A DNA stretch of 41,939 nucleotides. It comes from Acidobacteriota bacterium. GTDB taxonomy: Bacteria > Acidobacteriota > Blastocatellia > RBC074. Positions 9,633-22,026 of the stretch are shown here, piece by piece (the first letter of the stretch is position 1; each line of letters begins with the position of its first letter). The notes under the pieces were generated by a model, which did no database searches, was not told where the DNA came from, and was given only the letters and a program-made list of their open reading frames with translations. The stretch spans positions 9,642-51,580 of the forward strand of contig JAJVID010000008.1 of the NCBI GenBank assembly GCA_022072205.1, given 5' to 3'. The position numbers and the translations under genes are program-made.

Positions 9633-11021
9633 CTATTGCTCTGTTGTTTGCGAAGTGTCGCCGGGCGAGCTTCGCCGCCGCAGCATATTCTTCAGCCCGA
9701 ACAGCGATTCGAGCACGTCCTGCCAGAAGGGCGCGCCGACGCTCAGCAGCATCGTCATCACCAGCCATCCGGCTATCGTTTCGATGATTTGATGAGCCGA
9801 GGGGCGTTGAGGATTGTTCCAGACATCCGTGATCCATCGCGGCCCCGTGAAGCCCAGCGCGGTGTAGAGCGAAACATCATCTTCGATCTGTTTGAACGAT
9901 TCATCCTTCCACTGGTTGAAAGTGGCGGTGATTTGGGCGTCGTTTTGCCCGGCGGCCTGGCGTTCGCTCAGCTTGCTCATTATCCGGTCGCCGGATTGCG
10001 CGATCAGATCGCGTTTCGATTTGTCGGCGGAAATCTCGCGGTAGATGCCGAAGATGTTCGCGTTGAGCAGCGCGACGACGAGGAAGCTGATGACCAGGGC
10101 GAAAGTTTTCATGCTCCGCGTGTAACGTTCTTCGAAGCTGCGCATGACCGTGTCGTACCAGACCTCGATCTTTTCGGTGATCTGGCTCAGTCTGCGCGGC
10201 AGCGCGACGATGGCGTTCAGTTCGGCGGAGAGCGGGTCGAGCGTTTTCCGCAGTTTCCGCAGCGCCTGGGCCGCTTCGTCGTGCGCGTCGTCCTTCAAAT
10301 GCAGCAGCGTCTCTTCAATCGAATCGGGCAGCGCGGCCAGAGTCTTGCGCGCCGAGCCGACCACCGAAGCGCCCAGATCGCCGAGCGTCAGATCGCTGTT
10401 CTTCAGATCGAGAAATTGATTGGCGTTCGAGAGCAGTTCGAGCAGCGGCTGTTTGAACGCGGCCAGAGGAGTTTTTTCGATCACGGCGTGATGCGTGATG
10501 AAGAACTGTTTAATGGCTTTCTGTGTCTCAGCGATCTTCTCGTTAATCTCGGCGGCGTTCGCCTGTTCGGGCAGCGGAATGTGTTTGAGCAGGTCGTTGA
10601 CCCGCGCCTGCTTGATGAATTTGATCAACTCGTCTTTTGAAACCGATTCGATCAGCAGCTTGCCGCCGGGCGACATCCGGCCAGCCCGCAGGAATTCCGC
10701 CGAAACCGCCTGGTAAAGCGCTTCGACCTGCGAATCGCGCGCCGAAAGCGACTTTGAATCGTCGTGAGAAAAGTTGCGGATGATCGGCAACCTGAAAAAC
10801 GCCCGAAGCAGCGGCATCCGGTCAGAGGCCGACTGCATGACTTTGATCGCGTCCTTGTCGAGCAGGTAATAGAACAGGTGAACCAGCGACTGCTCGAACT
10901 GAAGTGACTTGATGCGGAAAAATTTTTTGATCGCAGCCTGGATTGATTGCACGATAAGGCTGAGCACCAACAGAACCACGACGACGGCGATCAGTTTGTC
11001 TAACGCGTCGAGATTGAACAT
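9633..11021 (-). CDS. Membrane-anchored, helix-rich protein of unknown function
   Basis: I start it at ATG 11021, directly behind GGAGGAGCC, giving 462 aa. Transmembrane segments lie at about 6-28, 310-330 (FALVISFLVVALLNANIFGIY) and 415-435 (IAGWLVMTMLLSVGAPFW). Between the first two is a long helical, charged, coiled-coil-like region of about 280 residues. The tail is polar and rich in R, S and Q. No enzymatic motif is visible and I do not recognise the family. It is first in the minus-strand run and lies 24 nt ahead of the patatin gene, so it may act as a scaffold or regulator for it; that is inference. Confidence 0.78.
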   Translation of the reverse strand: MFNLDALDKLIAVVVVLLVLSLIVQSIQAAIKKFFRIKSLQFEQSLVHLFYYLLDKDAIKVMQSASDRMPLLRAFFRLPIIRNFSHDDSKSLSARDSQVEALYQAVSAEFLRAGRMSPGGKLLIESVSKDELIKFIKQARVNDLLKHIPLPEQANAAEINEKIAETQKAIKQFFITHHAVIEKTPLAAFKQPLLELLSNANQFLDLKNSDLTLGDLGASVVGSARKTLAALPDSIEETLLHLKDDAHDEAAQALRKLRKTLDPLSAELNAIVALPRRLSQITEKIEVWYDTVMRSFEERYTRSMKTFALVISFLVVALLNANIFGIYREISADKSKRDLIAQSGDRIMSKLSERQAAGQNDAQITATFNQWKDESFKQIEDDVSLYTALGFTGPRWITDVWNNPQRPSAHQIIETIAGWLVMTMLLSVGAPFWQDVLESLFGLKNMLRRRSSPGDTSQTTEQ

Positions 11022-11059
11022 GGCTCCTCCTGTTAATTCAGGAGCGTGTTTCAAAGGCG

Positions 11060-11180
11060 GAAGAGAGATAACGGAAAAGACGGAAATAGCGGAACAGACG
11101 GAAGGTTTCAGGTCTTCCTTTTCTGTTTTCCGTTTATTCCGTTATTTCCGTCTTTTCCGTCTTTTCCGTTATCTCTCTTC
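11060..11180. repeat. Periodic hairpin built of about 9-bp units
   Basis: The left arm (11060-11105) carries units like ACGGAAAAG, ACGGAAATA and GCGGAACAG. The right arm (11117-11180) carries units like TCCGTTATT and TCCGTCTTT. The outer ends GAAGAGAGATAACGG and CCGTTATCTCTCTTC match perfectly; the middle pairs in several registers. It lies between the end of the sugar dehydrogenase (11217) and the start of the patatin run (11021), so it could isolate the two minus-strand transcription units. Confidence 0.88.
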
Positions 11181-11216
11181 TTAGCGTCATTGAGCGGACG
11201 CTCCCAGGGTGAATTG

Positions 11217-12191
<975 letters not shown>

Positions 12192-12210
12192 AGAGTTGTA
12201 TAAAGCCGAT

Positions 12211-12262
12211 TTCAAGTTTCGAGTTACGGATGATACTCTGTGGGTCGAAATTTAAACTTGAA
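12211..12262. promoter_or_regulatory. Inverted repeat in the divergent promoter region
   Basis: TTCAAGTTT at 12211-12219 is mirrored exactly by AAACTTGAA at 12254-12262, 34 bp apart, within the 73 bp separating the GnnA-like and ArnT-like genes. It could be a regulator binding site shared by both promoters. Convincing -35/-10 pairs were not found, and a chance repeat is possible. Confidence 0.35.
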
Positions 12263-12264
12263 TC

Positions 12265-13977
12265 TTGGAAATTGAAACAGCAATTCTACAAACGGGCGTG
12301 CAAACCAACGGTTTTCCTCTAATCACAGAAAAAGACAACCCGGAACGTTTTTATCTGATTGCGCTGGCCGCGTTGTGCGCGGTCGTCTTTTTTTACGGGC
12401 TTGGGCGCCTGCCGCTGATCGGCCCGGACGAACCACGTTACGCCGAGGTCGCGCGCGAAATGTATGCGACCGGCGATTGGGTCACGCCGCGTCTGGGCGG
12501 GATCAAATGGTTTGAAAAGCCCGCGCTGACTTACTGGCTCTCGTCCGCGGGTTACGCGCTGCTGGGCGAAAACGAATTCGGCGCGCGGTTCGGCGTCGCT
12601 GTGATTGCGGCTGTTGGCGCGCTGCTGCTCTATCTTTTCGGACGCCGCGCGCACTCGGCGCGCTTCGGGTATTTGAGCGCCGCGGCGCTCGTGACCTGCG
12701 GGTTGTGGCCGGGCTTTGCGCGCGGCGCGACGTTCGATCTGCCGCTGACCGTCGCGATTGAAATGGCGCTGTTCAGTTTCTTCTTCTGGGATAACAAAGA
12801 AGCGAAGCTGGGAAAAGACCGGCTCTGGTATGTATTCTGTTTCGCGCTGGGGCTGGCGACTTTGGCGAAAGGGTTGGTCGGGATAGTCCTGCCGCTGGCG
12901 GTCATCGCGCCTTATCTGGTTTTGACGCGCAACTGGAAGGCGAGCCTGAAACCGCGTTTGCTGGCCATCGGCGCGTTTATCTTCCTGGCGACTACGGCCA
13001 TCTGGTACGCGCCGGTGATCGCGCAGAACGGACGCGAATTCATTGACGAGTTTTTCATCGGGCACCACTTCCAGCGTTACCTGTCGAACAAATACAAACA
13101 TCCGCAGCCTGGTTATTTCTTCCTGCTCGTCGTGTTCGCGGGCAGCTTCCCCTGGTCGTTCTGTTTGCTGTCGGGCGCGTGGCGCGCTTTGAAACGATGG
13201 CGAGAGCGCGCGGATGACCGGCTGGGTTTGTTCCTGTGGCTGTGGGTTATCGTGCCGATTGTGTTCTTTTCGTTTTCGGGATCGAAGCTGCCCGGCTACA
13301 TTCTGCCGGTCTTTCCCGCCGTCGCGTTGATCGTGGGCAAGGAATTGATCCGGTGGTGGAGCGATGAAACGCCGTCGCCGAACAAGCAGGGTTACTTGAC
13401 CGGGGCGTTGATCATCGCTGTTGGAATCGGTTCCGGCGTCGTTCTTCAACGCGAATTGGGCGTGGACGCCCGCGACGCGTGGGTGATGGGCGCGGCCGCT
13501 GTTCTGATCGCCGCCGTTTATCTGGGGTTGTTGTTTTTCAAAAGCGGCAGGGCCGCCACGCTCTATCTGCCGTTCGGATTGGCTGTGATCGTCATCGCCG
13601 CCGCGCATCTGGTTTTTCCCGGACTGGGCAATCGAGAGTCGTTGAAGAAATTGTCGTTGATGGCCGTCGAGGCGGCGCGGCCTTCGGAGCGATTGATATT
13701 TTTCGTCAATCAGGATCACGGGATAAATTTTTACGCCACCGGATTGCCGCTTCGCGACAACCGTTCTGAATTGGTGACCGTGACATCGGTTGACGAGATC
13801 GCGCTGTTGATCGAAGCAAGCCGCAGCCGGAGCGTTCTGATCGCTTCGCGTAAACAGTGGAGCGGCGGCGTGACCGAGTCGGAAAAATTACTGGTTGAGA
13901 AGATCGGGGAGCAGGAATTCAACGCGCGCTGCTCGCCCGGTTGCGATTGGGTGTTGTTGCGCGCGCAAAAGAAGTAG
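12265..13977 (+). CDS. ArnT-like membrane glycosyltransferase (GT83/PMT superfamily)
   Basis: The frame opens with TTG 12265 and has no early ATG; GTG 12298 is an alternative start and neither has a good ribosome site. At 570 aa it has the usual ArnT length. Near the N-terminus it has GPDEPRYAEVAREM, with the acidic DE pair of the first periplasmic loop, and then GDWVTPRL and WFEKPALTYWL, the signature of ArnT. About eleven hydrophobic segments follow and a soluble periplasmic domain ends the protein. ArnT moves aminoarabinose from undecaprenyl phosphate to lipid A; no other arn gene is here, so the donor may differ. The hslO gene follows after 16 nt and is probably co-transcribed. Confidence 0.87.
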   Translation: MEIETAILQTGVQTNGFPLITEKDNPERFYLIALAALCAVVFFYGLGRLPLIGPDEPRYAEVAREMYATGDWVTPRLGGIKWFEKPALTYWLSSAGYALLGENEFGARFGVAVIAAVGALLLYLFGRRAHSARFGYLSAAALVTCGLWPGFARGATFDLPLTVAIEMALFSFFFWDNKEAKLGKDRLWYVFCFALGLATLAKGLVGIVLPLAVIAPYLVLTRNWKASLKPRLLAIGAFIFLATTAIWYAPVIAQNGREFIDEFFIGHHFQRYLSNKYKHPQPGYFFLLVVFAGSFPWSFCLLSGAWRALKRWRERADDRLGLFLWLWVIVPIVFFSFSGSKLPGYILPVFPAVALIVGKELIRWWSDETPSPNKQGYLTGALIIAVGIGSGVVLQRELGVDARDAWVMGAAAVLIAAVYLGLLFFKSGRAATLYLPFGLAVIVIAAAHLVFPGLGNRESLKKLSLMAVEAARPSERLIFFVNQDHGINFYATGLPLRDNRSELVTVTSVDEIALLIEASRSRSVLIASRKQWSGGVTESEKLLVEKIGEQEFNARCSPGCDWVLLRAQKK

Positions 13978-13993
13978 AACGGAGAAGCAGATT

Positions 13994-14908
13994 TTGGAGT
14001 ACAGAGAAGATCATTTGATTCAAGCCACCGCCGCGGACGCCACGATCCGATTGGTCGCGGCTGTGACGACCAACCTCGCCGCCGAGGCCTGCGACCGGCA
14101 CAACACCGCGCCGACGGCTTCAGCCGCGCTCGGACGAACGCTGACCGGGACGTTGTTGCTGGGCCGCACTTACAAAGACCTCGAATACATCACGGTTCGT
14201 TTCGACTGCAAAGGCTTGCTCGGCGGCATCGTCGCGGAAGCGAGCGCGCACGGCACGGTACGCGGTTACGTCAGGAATCCGGCGGCGCATTTGCCGCCGA
14301 ACGCTCTGGGCAAGCTGGACGTGAAGGGAATTGTCGGCAGCGGGATGATGCACGTGATCCGCGAAGCCGGGTTCGAGATCGGCTTGATGAAGGAGCCGTA
14401 TTACGGCTCGACGCCGATTGTATCCGGGGAGATCGCCGAAGACTTCGCGCATTATCTGGCGGCGTCCGAGCAGATCAATTCGGCGATGTCGCTGGGCGTA
14501 TTTGTCGAAGCCGAACAGGAGCGCGTGACCGCCGCCGGCGGCTATTTGATCCAGACGCTGCCGGGCGTTGAAGAAAGCACAGTCGCCGCAATCGAAAAGG
14601 CTGTATCAAACGCCGCGCACGTCACCGAAACTATTCGCGCGGGCGCAGGCGCCGAAGAGATGTTGCGGCTCGCGCTCGGAGACATTCCCTTCGATGTGCT
14701 CGAAACGCACCCGGTCGAGTTCCGGTGCAAATGCTCCTACGAACGCGCCGTCAGAATCGTCACGGCGCTCGGCCAGGAAGAAGTCGCGGATATGCTCGAA
14801 AAGGACAAAGGCGCGGAACTGACCTGCCATTTCTGCAATTCAGTTTATTACCTGGACGAGGCTGCGCTGCAAAACATTCTCGAACCCCTTGAGCCGGTGG
14901 TGATGTAA
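13994..14908 (+). CDS. hslO: Hsp33 redox-regulated chaperone
   Basis: I choose TTG 13994, which has GGAG at a good distance and begins the family's usual Y-R-E-D-x-L opening, giving 304 aa. Hsp33 is a cytosolic holdase switched on by oxidation. The C-terminal zinc switch is intact: Cys245 and Cys247 (RCKCS) and Cys278 and Cys281 (CHFC). The N-terminal domain shows the conserved ALGRTLTGTLLLG block and GYVRNP. The gene lies 16 nt after the ArnT-like gene and converges with purL, with only 20 nt between the stop codons. Confidence 0.96.
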   Translation: MEYREDHLIQATAADATIRLVAAVTTNLAAEACDRHNTAPTASAALGRTLTGTLLLGRTYKDLEYITVRFDCKGLLGGIVAEASAHGTVRGYVRNPAAHLPPNALGKLDVKGIVGSGMMHVIREAGFEIGLMKEPYYGSTPIVSGEIAEDFAHYLAASEQINSAMSLGVFVEAEQERVTAAGGYLIQTLPGVEESTVAAIEKAVSNAAHVTETIRAGAGAEEMLRLALGDIPFDVLETHPVEFRCKCSYERAVRIVTALGQEEVADMLEKDKGAELTCHFCNSVYYLDEAALQNILEPLEPVVM

Positions 14909-14928
14909 GTCAGAGAGATCGGCTCGCT

Positions 14929-17259
<2,331 letters not shown>

Positions 17260-17283
17260 AATTGTGATTGGGAATGGGGAGTG

Positions 17284-17362
17284 GGGAGTAGGGAGTAGGG
17301 AGTGGGAAGTGGAAGAAGAAGTCAGTTCGTCTTCCACTTCCCACTCCCTACTCCACACTCCC
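17284..17362. repeat. Periodic heptamer hairpin between purQ and purL
   Basis: The left arm (17284-17315) has GGGAGTA, GGGAGTA, GGGAGT and GGGAAGT units; the right arm (17331-17362) is its near-perfect reverse complement, giving a stem of about 32 bp with a 15-nt loop. The right arm ends exactly at the purQ stop codon, and purL begins 25 nt beyond the left arm. In mRNA the stem would sit between the two coding regions and could reduce or set the purL level. Confidence 0.92.
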
Positions 17363-18073
17363 TTAAGCCCTCAGCTTGATCATCTCGCGCAATGATTCGG
17401 CCATTGACAGGAACAGAGCGCGCCCGTCTTTGCAGCCCAGCGCGCTCTCCGAAGCGCGCTCCGGGTGCGGCATCATGCCGAGCACGTTGCCTTCGCGGTT
17501 CGTGATTCCGGCAATGCTGTTGATCGAGCCGTTCGGGTTCGATTCATCCGTGACCGCGCCGCTGGCGTCACAGTAACGAAAGATGATCCGGTTCTGGCTC
17601 TCGAGTTCGGCCAGTGTCGCCGCGTCGCAGAAATAATTGCCTTCGCCGTGCGCGACAGGAATGCTCAAAACCTGTCCCTGCCGGTAACCGCGGGTGAAAG
17701 GCGTGTCGGCGCGCTCGACGCGGATGTTGACGTGCTCGCAGACGTATTTCAGGCTCCTGTTGCGCAGCAGCGCTCCCGGCAACAACCCGGCTTCGCACAG
17801 AATCTGGAAACCGTTGCAGATGCCCAGCGCCAGCCCGCCGTCGCGCACGAAATCCTTGAGGGCTTTCATCACTGGCGAGAAGCGCGCGATGGCGCCTGTC
17901 CGCAGGTAATCTCCGTAAGAGAATCCGCCGGGCAGGATGATCGCGTCGTAACGATCTATCTCCTCGTCTTTGTGCCAGATGAAATCAACAGGCTGGCCGA
18001 TGACCTTGCTCACCACGTGATAAGCGTCGTGATCGCAATTGGAGCCGGGAAAAATGACTACGCCGAATTTCAT
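17363..18073 (-). CDS. purQ: Phosphoribosylformylglycinamidine synthase subunit PurQ
   Basis: PurQ is the class I glutaminase that feeds ammonia to PurL. The 236-aa product has the nucleophile Cys86 in LGICNGFQ and the His203/Glu205 pair in [10 protein letters not shown]. The N-terminus [16 protein letters not shown] and the [12 protein letters not shown] loop are typical. The start is ATG 18073. It precedes purL on the same strand. The 211 bp beyond it, up to the divergent thioredoxin-fold gene, hold no recognisable purS or other gene. Confidence 0.97.
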   Translation of the reverse strand: MKFGVVIFPGSNCDHDAYHVVSKVIGQPVDFIWHKDEEIDRYDAIILPGGFSYGDYLRTGAIARFSPVMKALKDFVRDGGLALGICNGFQILCEAGLLPGALLRNRSLKYVCEHVNIRVERADTPFTRGYRQGQVLSIPVAHGEGNYFCDAATLAELESQNRIIFRYCDASGAVTDESNPNGSINSIAGITNREGNVLGMMPHPERASESALGCKDGRALFLSMAESLREMIKLRA

Positions 18074-18284
18074 TGCGTAATGACCTTTGGCTTTTTAAAG
18101 GTAAGAGCTAGCGCCCATTTCTACTACATCAACTCCGCGTTGTCTAGCTGAGGTCAAAGCGATCAACGCGTGTGAGCCGAAAACAATTCTTGCCTGGATT
18201 CTCGCAATGAACGTAGAATGCCAGCCACACACGTACAAAACACACGCTCCCTTCATTGTCTTAACGTTGTCTGTTTTGCGGCTT

Positions 18285-19601
18285 ATGCTGAAACGTATTC
18301 TGCTGCTCACTCAACTCGTATTACTGCTGCCGCTCGCAGCGCCGAACGATTCGCGCGCGCAGAACAGGAAGCCTTCTCAAATTCTGCGCCAGGTGGCCGA
18401 ACAACAGCGAAAATTGTCCGAGGCGCTTCAGCGCGCCGCCGAGCAATCCGGTGAGCAATCATCTCCTTCGTCCCAGGAGCCGGCTTTCGCGCCCGATCCC
18501 GATGAACTGGACAAAATGGACGAGGCCCTGATGAAATTTGCGGCTGAACGCGCCGCCGGTTTTAAGATCAGTGATTGGAAAGGCGAAGAGCTTTATGCGC
18601 TGGCCGCGCTCTATCAGATGGCGGAACAGTTCGCGTCCGCCGGGGAAGCCTACCTGGCTTATCTCAAAGGCGATGCGCGATCGAGGATGGCGGCGAACGC
18701 GCGCACGGGACTGATCCGAGCGCTGATTGAAACCGAGCGGCTCGACGACGCTGAAAAATTGCTGGTAGGCGCGGAATGGATTGTTACCGGTGACCCGGTC
18801 ACGTTGGCTGTCCGCACGGGATTGTACAAAGATCTGGCGATTGCGATGCGTGACCGCAACCTGTACGAGAAGGCTGCGGAATTGGCGAAGAAGGGATATG
18901 GCCTGGCCGATATGGTTTCCGAGTCGAGCAGAATAGGCGCGAACATGCAGGAAGCGGTCGAGCGCAATCAGATCATCCTGGCCGCAATCGCTGTCGCTTC
19001 GCAGGAACGGATCGGGCGCAAGAAAGAAGCAGCCGAAATGAACAAGCTGGCGCTGGCTTTTGATTTCAACCGCCAGCCCGAACTGCGTTCGGTTTACGAA
19101 TCGGAACTCGCCGCTGCGCGGCTGATCGGCTCGGCGGCGCCGGAATTGGACGTTTTGCGCTGGATCGCTGGAAGCCAGGGATCGCCGAAGAGCCTGAGCG
19201 AATTGCGCGGCAAAGTCGTGCTGCTCGATTTTTGGGCGATGTGGCGCCGTCCTGGTGTTTCTGGCTTCCAGCGCCTGCGCAGATTGCAATCGAAATATGC
19301 GGGCCGGGGATTCGAGATCATTGGCGTGACGAAGTTATACGGGCGCTCCGACACCGAAGAATCGTTGAAACGCGAGCAGGAGTTCAAAAGCCTGGAAAAT
19401 TACAAAGCCAAACATCAACTGACTTACCCGTTCGCCGTCGGCAAAATGGACGACGTGACGAATGAAGAGCGGTACGGAGTGATCGGCATTCCGACAATTA
19501 TTTTGATTGACCGCCGAGGCGCCGTGCGCTTCGTCAAACGCGGCGTTGGCGAATATCGAAAGCTGGAAAAACAGATCGAGAAATTGATCGCTGAAAAATA
19601 G
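18285..19601 (+). CDS. Secreted thioredoxin-fold (TlpA/AhpC-like) protein lacking the CxxC
   Basis: I take ATG 18285 as start because MLKRILLLTQLVLLLPL begins a clean signal peptide; an ATG at 18207 is possible. The 438-aa product has an exported N-terminus, a glutamine- and glutamate-rich linker (30-75), a helical region of TPR-like look (about 80-280), and a thioredoxin fold from about 285 to the end. The fold shows VVLLDFWAMW, the cis-proline strand GIPTIILID, and a C-terminal helix. Where TlpA has WCxxC, this protein reads WRRPG (Arg321 to Gly324), so it cannot do thiol exchange. It probably binds a partner or a substrate. The tail-anchored protein gene follows after 40 nt. Confidence 0.85.
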   Translation: MLKRILLLTQLVLLLPLAAPNDSRAQNRKPSQILRQVAEQQRKLSEALQRAAEQSGEQSSPSSQEPAFAPDPDELDKMDEALMKFAAERAAGFKISDWKGEELYALAALYQMAEQFASAGEAYLAYLKGDARSRMAANARTGLIRALIETERLDDAEKLLVGAEWIVTGDPVTLAVRTGLYKDLAIAMRDRNLYEKAAELAKKGYGLADMVSESSRIGANMQEAVERNQIILAAIAVASQERIGRKKEAAEMNKLALAFDFNRQPELRSVYESELAAARLIGSAAPELDVLRWIAGSQGSPKSLSELRGKVVLLDFWAMWRRPGVSGFQRLRRLQSKYAGRGFEIIGVTKLYGRSDTEESLKREQEFKSLENYKAKHQLTYPFAVGKMDDVTNEERYGVIGIPTIILIDRRGAVRFVKRGVGEYRKLEKQIEKLIAEK

Positions 19602-19641
19602 CGGTAGCCTCCGCTTGAAATGAACTGGAAGGTAAGTAGAA

Positions 19642-20052
19642 ATGACTATGCCCCGTCATACAACACTTCTTCCTGGCAGGCGCGCCTTCAATTACGAATG
19701 GCTAGACCCGTCGAGCGCCTGGGCGCTGGACGAATACGCAGTTACATTGCCCGTCGCGTCAGAGCCTTACGACTGGACGCTCGAAGATATCGCGCCACAG
19801 CCGCCACAATTCATTCCCATACCTCCGCCGAATTGGGGCGGCCCGGCCACGCCGCAACCTGCGAGGCGCAAAGCCCGCATCGCCGAAGCCGCGCTCCTGA
19901 TCCCGGTAAAGAGCGTTTCACCGAGCAAGCGCGCCGAGACAAATAGAGTCAGGCGCCGCAGCAAACACCTGGTTTCATCCGTGCTGCTACTGCTGCTTTC
20001 TGTGGTGGCGGTCTTCGTCTTTGCCTACATCGCTCAAAAGTACGGCAGATGA
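19642..20052 (+). CDS. Small proline-rich, C-tail-anchored membrane protein
   Basis: The start ATG 19642 has GGAAGG upstream. The 136-aa product has a proline-rich central part (PQPPQFIPIPPPNWGG), a basic stretch, and one hydrophobic segment near the C-terminus (about 110-131, SSVLLLLLSVVAVFVFAYIA) followed by QKYGR. This is a tail-anchored layout with a cytoplasmic N-terminus. No family is recognised. It is probably co-transcribed with the thioredoxin-fold gene and converges with the GMC oxidoreductase gene. Confidence 0.68.
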   Translation: MTMPRHTTLLPGRRAFNYEWLDPSSAWALDEYAVTLPVASEPYDWTLEDIAPQPPQFIPIPPPNWGGPATPQPARRKARIAEAALLIPVKSVSPSKRAETNRVRRRSKHLVSSVLLLLLSVVAVFVFAYIAQKYGR

Positions 20053-20089
20053 CAATGCGACTGGGAGGCTTCTTTCTGGCGTCGAGCGG

Positions 20090-21793
20090 TTAGAGATTTT
20101 CGCGTTTGAATTCGTCGGCGATGTAATCACACGCGCGCGCCGTGATCGCCATCATCGTCAGCGTGGGGTTCTGGCAGCCCTGCGAGACGAAACACGCGCC
20201 GTCGGTGACGAAGACGTTCTTCACGTCCCAGGACTGATTCCATTTGTTCAAGACCGATGTTTTCGGATCATCGCCCATTCGCGCCGTGCCGACTTCGTGG
20301 ATGCAGAAGCCCGGAGGCGCGGGCGTGCTGCTGGAATACAAAATCCTGAACCCGGCGGCTTCGCCCATTTCCTTGATTGTTTCAAGCGCGTCTTTGGCCA
20401 TCGCGCGTTCGTTGTCGCCGTGCGAGCATTCGACATGCAGCGCCGGAATGCCCCAGGCGTCAACTTTGTTCGGATCAATCGTGACGCGGTTCTCCTTGCG
20501 CGGCAGCATCTCGCACCACGCGCCCAATCCCCAGGTGATTTCCTGTTTGGCCTCGCGCGCCAACTTCTTGAATTCAGGGCCGAAGCCATGAATCTGTTTG
20601 GCCTGCGCGTACGCATAACCCATCCCCGAACGGCCTTGCATCCCGTAACCGCGAATGAAATTCGGATGTTTGTCGTTGATGTTACGGAAGCGTGGGATGT
20701 AAATCCCATTCGCGCGCCCGTCTGAATAATCGTATTCCATCCCTTTCAACACCGGCACGACGCCGCCCGCGTTGATCGAGTACATATGATCCATCAGGTA
20801 ATGACCGAGCGCGCCCGAAGAATTGCCAAGCCCTGCTGGATGCTGGCGCGATTTCGAGTTGAGCATGATGCGCGTTGATTCGAGCGTCGAGGCGCAGAGC
20901 ACGATGACTTTGCCGTACTCTTCATAATCGCGCTTCGTAATCTGGTTGACGATGCGGACGCCGCTCGCTTTGCCGGTGTTCGGATCAATGATGATCTCGC
21001 GCACGACAGCGTTCGGGCGCAGCGTCATCCGACCGGTCTTCGCAGCGGCTGGAAGCGTCGAACCGGGGCTGCTGTAATACGAATGCGTCGTGCAGCCGCG
21101 GTCGCAATGGCCGCAGTAATGGCAGGCGGCGCGGCCCTGATGAGCTTTGGTCAGGATCGCCGCGCGCCCAATGATGACATTGCGTCCGGGGAATTTGCTC
21201 TCGACCGCTTTCTTCAAAATCCGTTCGCCGCAGGTCATCGCCATCGGCGGCAGAAATTTGCTGTCGGGCAGTTGCGGCAATTTTTCGTAAGAGCCGCTGA
21301 TGCCGACGAAATCTTCGACCTGATCGTAATACGGTTCGAGTTCTTTGTAGCTGAACGGCCAGGGCTGGTCATACCCGTCGCGCTCAGCGGCTTTGAAATC
21401 GTAATCGCTCAGGCGGTAAGACTGGCGGCCCCAGGTGACAGAACGCCCGCCGACGTGGCGTCCGCGAATCCACCAGAACGGCTTGTCTTCGGGAGTCGTG
21501 TACGGGTTGTCAATGTCGTCAACGAAGAGGTGATGGCCGTATTCGTTCGCCGCATAACACCTTGATTGAATCGGCTGGCGCGGAGCGTATTTCGAGCCGG
21601 AAACCAGGCCGCGATATTTGAGTTCGTAAGGAAAGGTGTGTTCGCGGAAATCTTTTTCAGGGTTGAGCTGGCGTCCGGCTTCGAGCACAAGCACGGTCAT
21701 ACCGCGCTCGGTCAATACTTTCGCCGCCCAACCGCCGGTTGCGCCGGAGCCAACGACAATCGCGTCATAGATTTTGCGTTTCGATCTCTGCAT
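20090..21793 (-). CDS. GMC-family FAD oxidoreductase with a four-cysteine cluster
   Basis: The 567-aa product has the FAD-binding VVGSGATGG (13-21) and E-A-G at the end of the second strand. The C-terminal GMC signature includes the catalytic HEVGTARMG and [13 protein letters not shown]. Members oxidise alcohols or sugars (gluconate, glucose or choline type). Between the domains lies Cys224, Cys227, Cys230 and Cys234 in [11 protein letters not shown]. The FAD-glucose and fructose dehydrogenases have a related cluster that carries a 3Fe-4S centre, so an iron-sulfur relay is likely. No small gluconate-dehydrogenase subunit or cytochrome gene is adjacent. The start is ATG 21793; an untranslated stretch of 233 bp follows up to the response regulator. 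Confidence 0.9.
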   Translation of the reverse strand: MQRSKRKIYDAIVVGSGATGGWAAKVLTERGMTVLVLEAGRQLNPEKDFREHTFPYELKYRGLVSGSKYAPRQPIQSRCYAANEYGHHLFVDDIDNPYTTPEDKPFWWIRGRHVGGRSVTWGRQSYRLSDYDFKAAERDGYDQPWPFSYKELEPYYDQVEDFVGISGSYEKLPQLPDSKFLPPMAMTCGERILKKAVESKFPGRNVIIGRAAILTKAHQGRAACHYCGHCDRGCTTHSYYSSPGSTLPAAAKTGRMTLRPNAVVREIIIDPNTGKASGVRIVNQITKRDYEEYGKVIVLCASTLESTRIMLNSKSRQHPAGLGNSSGALGHYLMDHMYSINAGGVVPVLKGMEYDYSDGRANGIYIPRFRNINDKHPNFIRGYGMQGRSGMGYAYAQAKQIHGFGPEFKKLAREAKQEITWGLGAWCEMLPRKENRVTIDPNKVDAWGIPALHVECSHGDNERAMAKDALETIKEMGEAAGFRILYSSSTPAPPGFCIHEVGTARMGDDPKTSVLNKWNQSWDVKNVFVTDGACFVSQGCQNPTLTMMAITARACDYIADEFKRENL

Positions 21794-22026
21794 GGACGTG
21801 TCTCCCGTGTTGATCTTGAAGCGCCATCGTTGCCGGCTAGCGGCGCAGATGGACTACCTGATGATCGCTTGAAAGATTGTTTGCCAGAAAATAATTCGCG
21901 GGTCGGGCGCAATCTAACGCATGTCTTTGGCCGGTGTCCATCGTCGTTCACAGTTAGACTTATCGCTGATTCATTCAGGTGGTAATGCGCGGAGCTGAGG
22001 CGAGCGCCTTTTCTTGCCCAAACAAC

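Noticed and set aside
9384-10640. 418-aa open frame antisense to the patatin and the 462-aa membrane protein genes
   Set aside because: It overlaps two genes with good starts and has no recognisable domain.
12319-13719. 466-aa open frame antisense to the ArnT-like gene
   Set aside because: The composition is that of a reversed GC-rich gene, and the plus-strand frame has clear ArnT motifs.
17260-17358. N-terminal extension of PurL
   Set aside because: It is translated hairpin repeat; the family N-terminus begins at ATG 17259.
18095-18310. 71-aa frame as a candidate purS
   Set aside because: It shows no PurS likeness, has no ribosome site and overlaps the start of the thioredoxin-fold gene.
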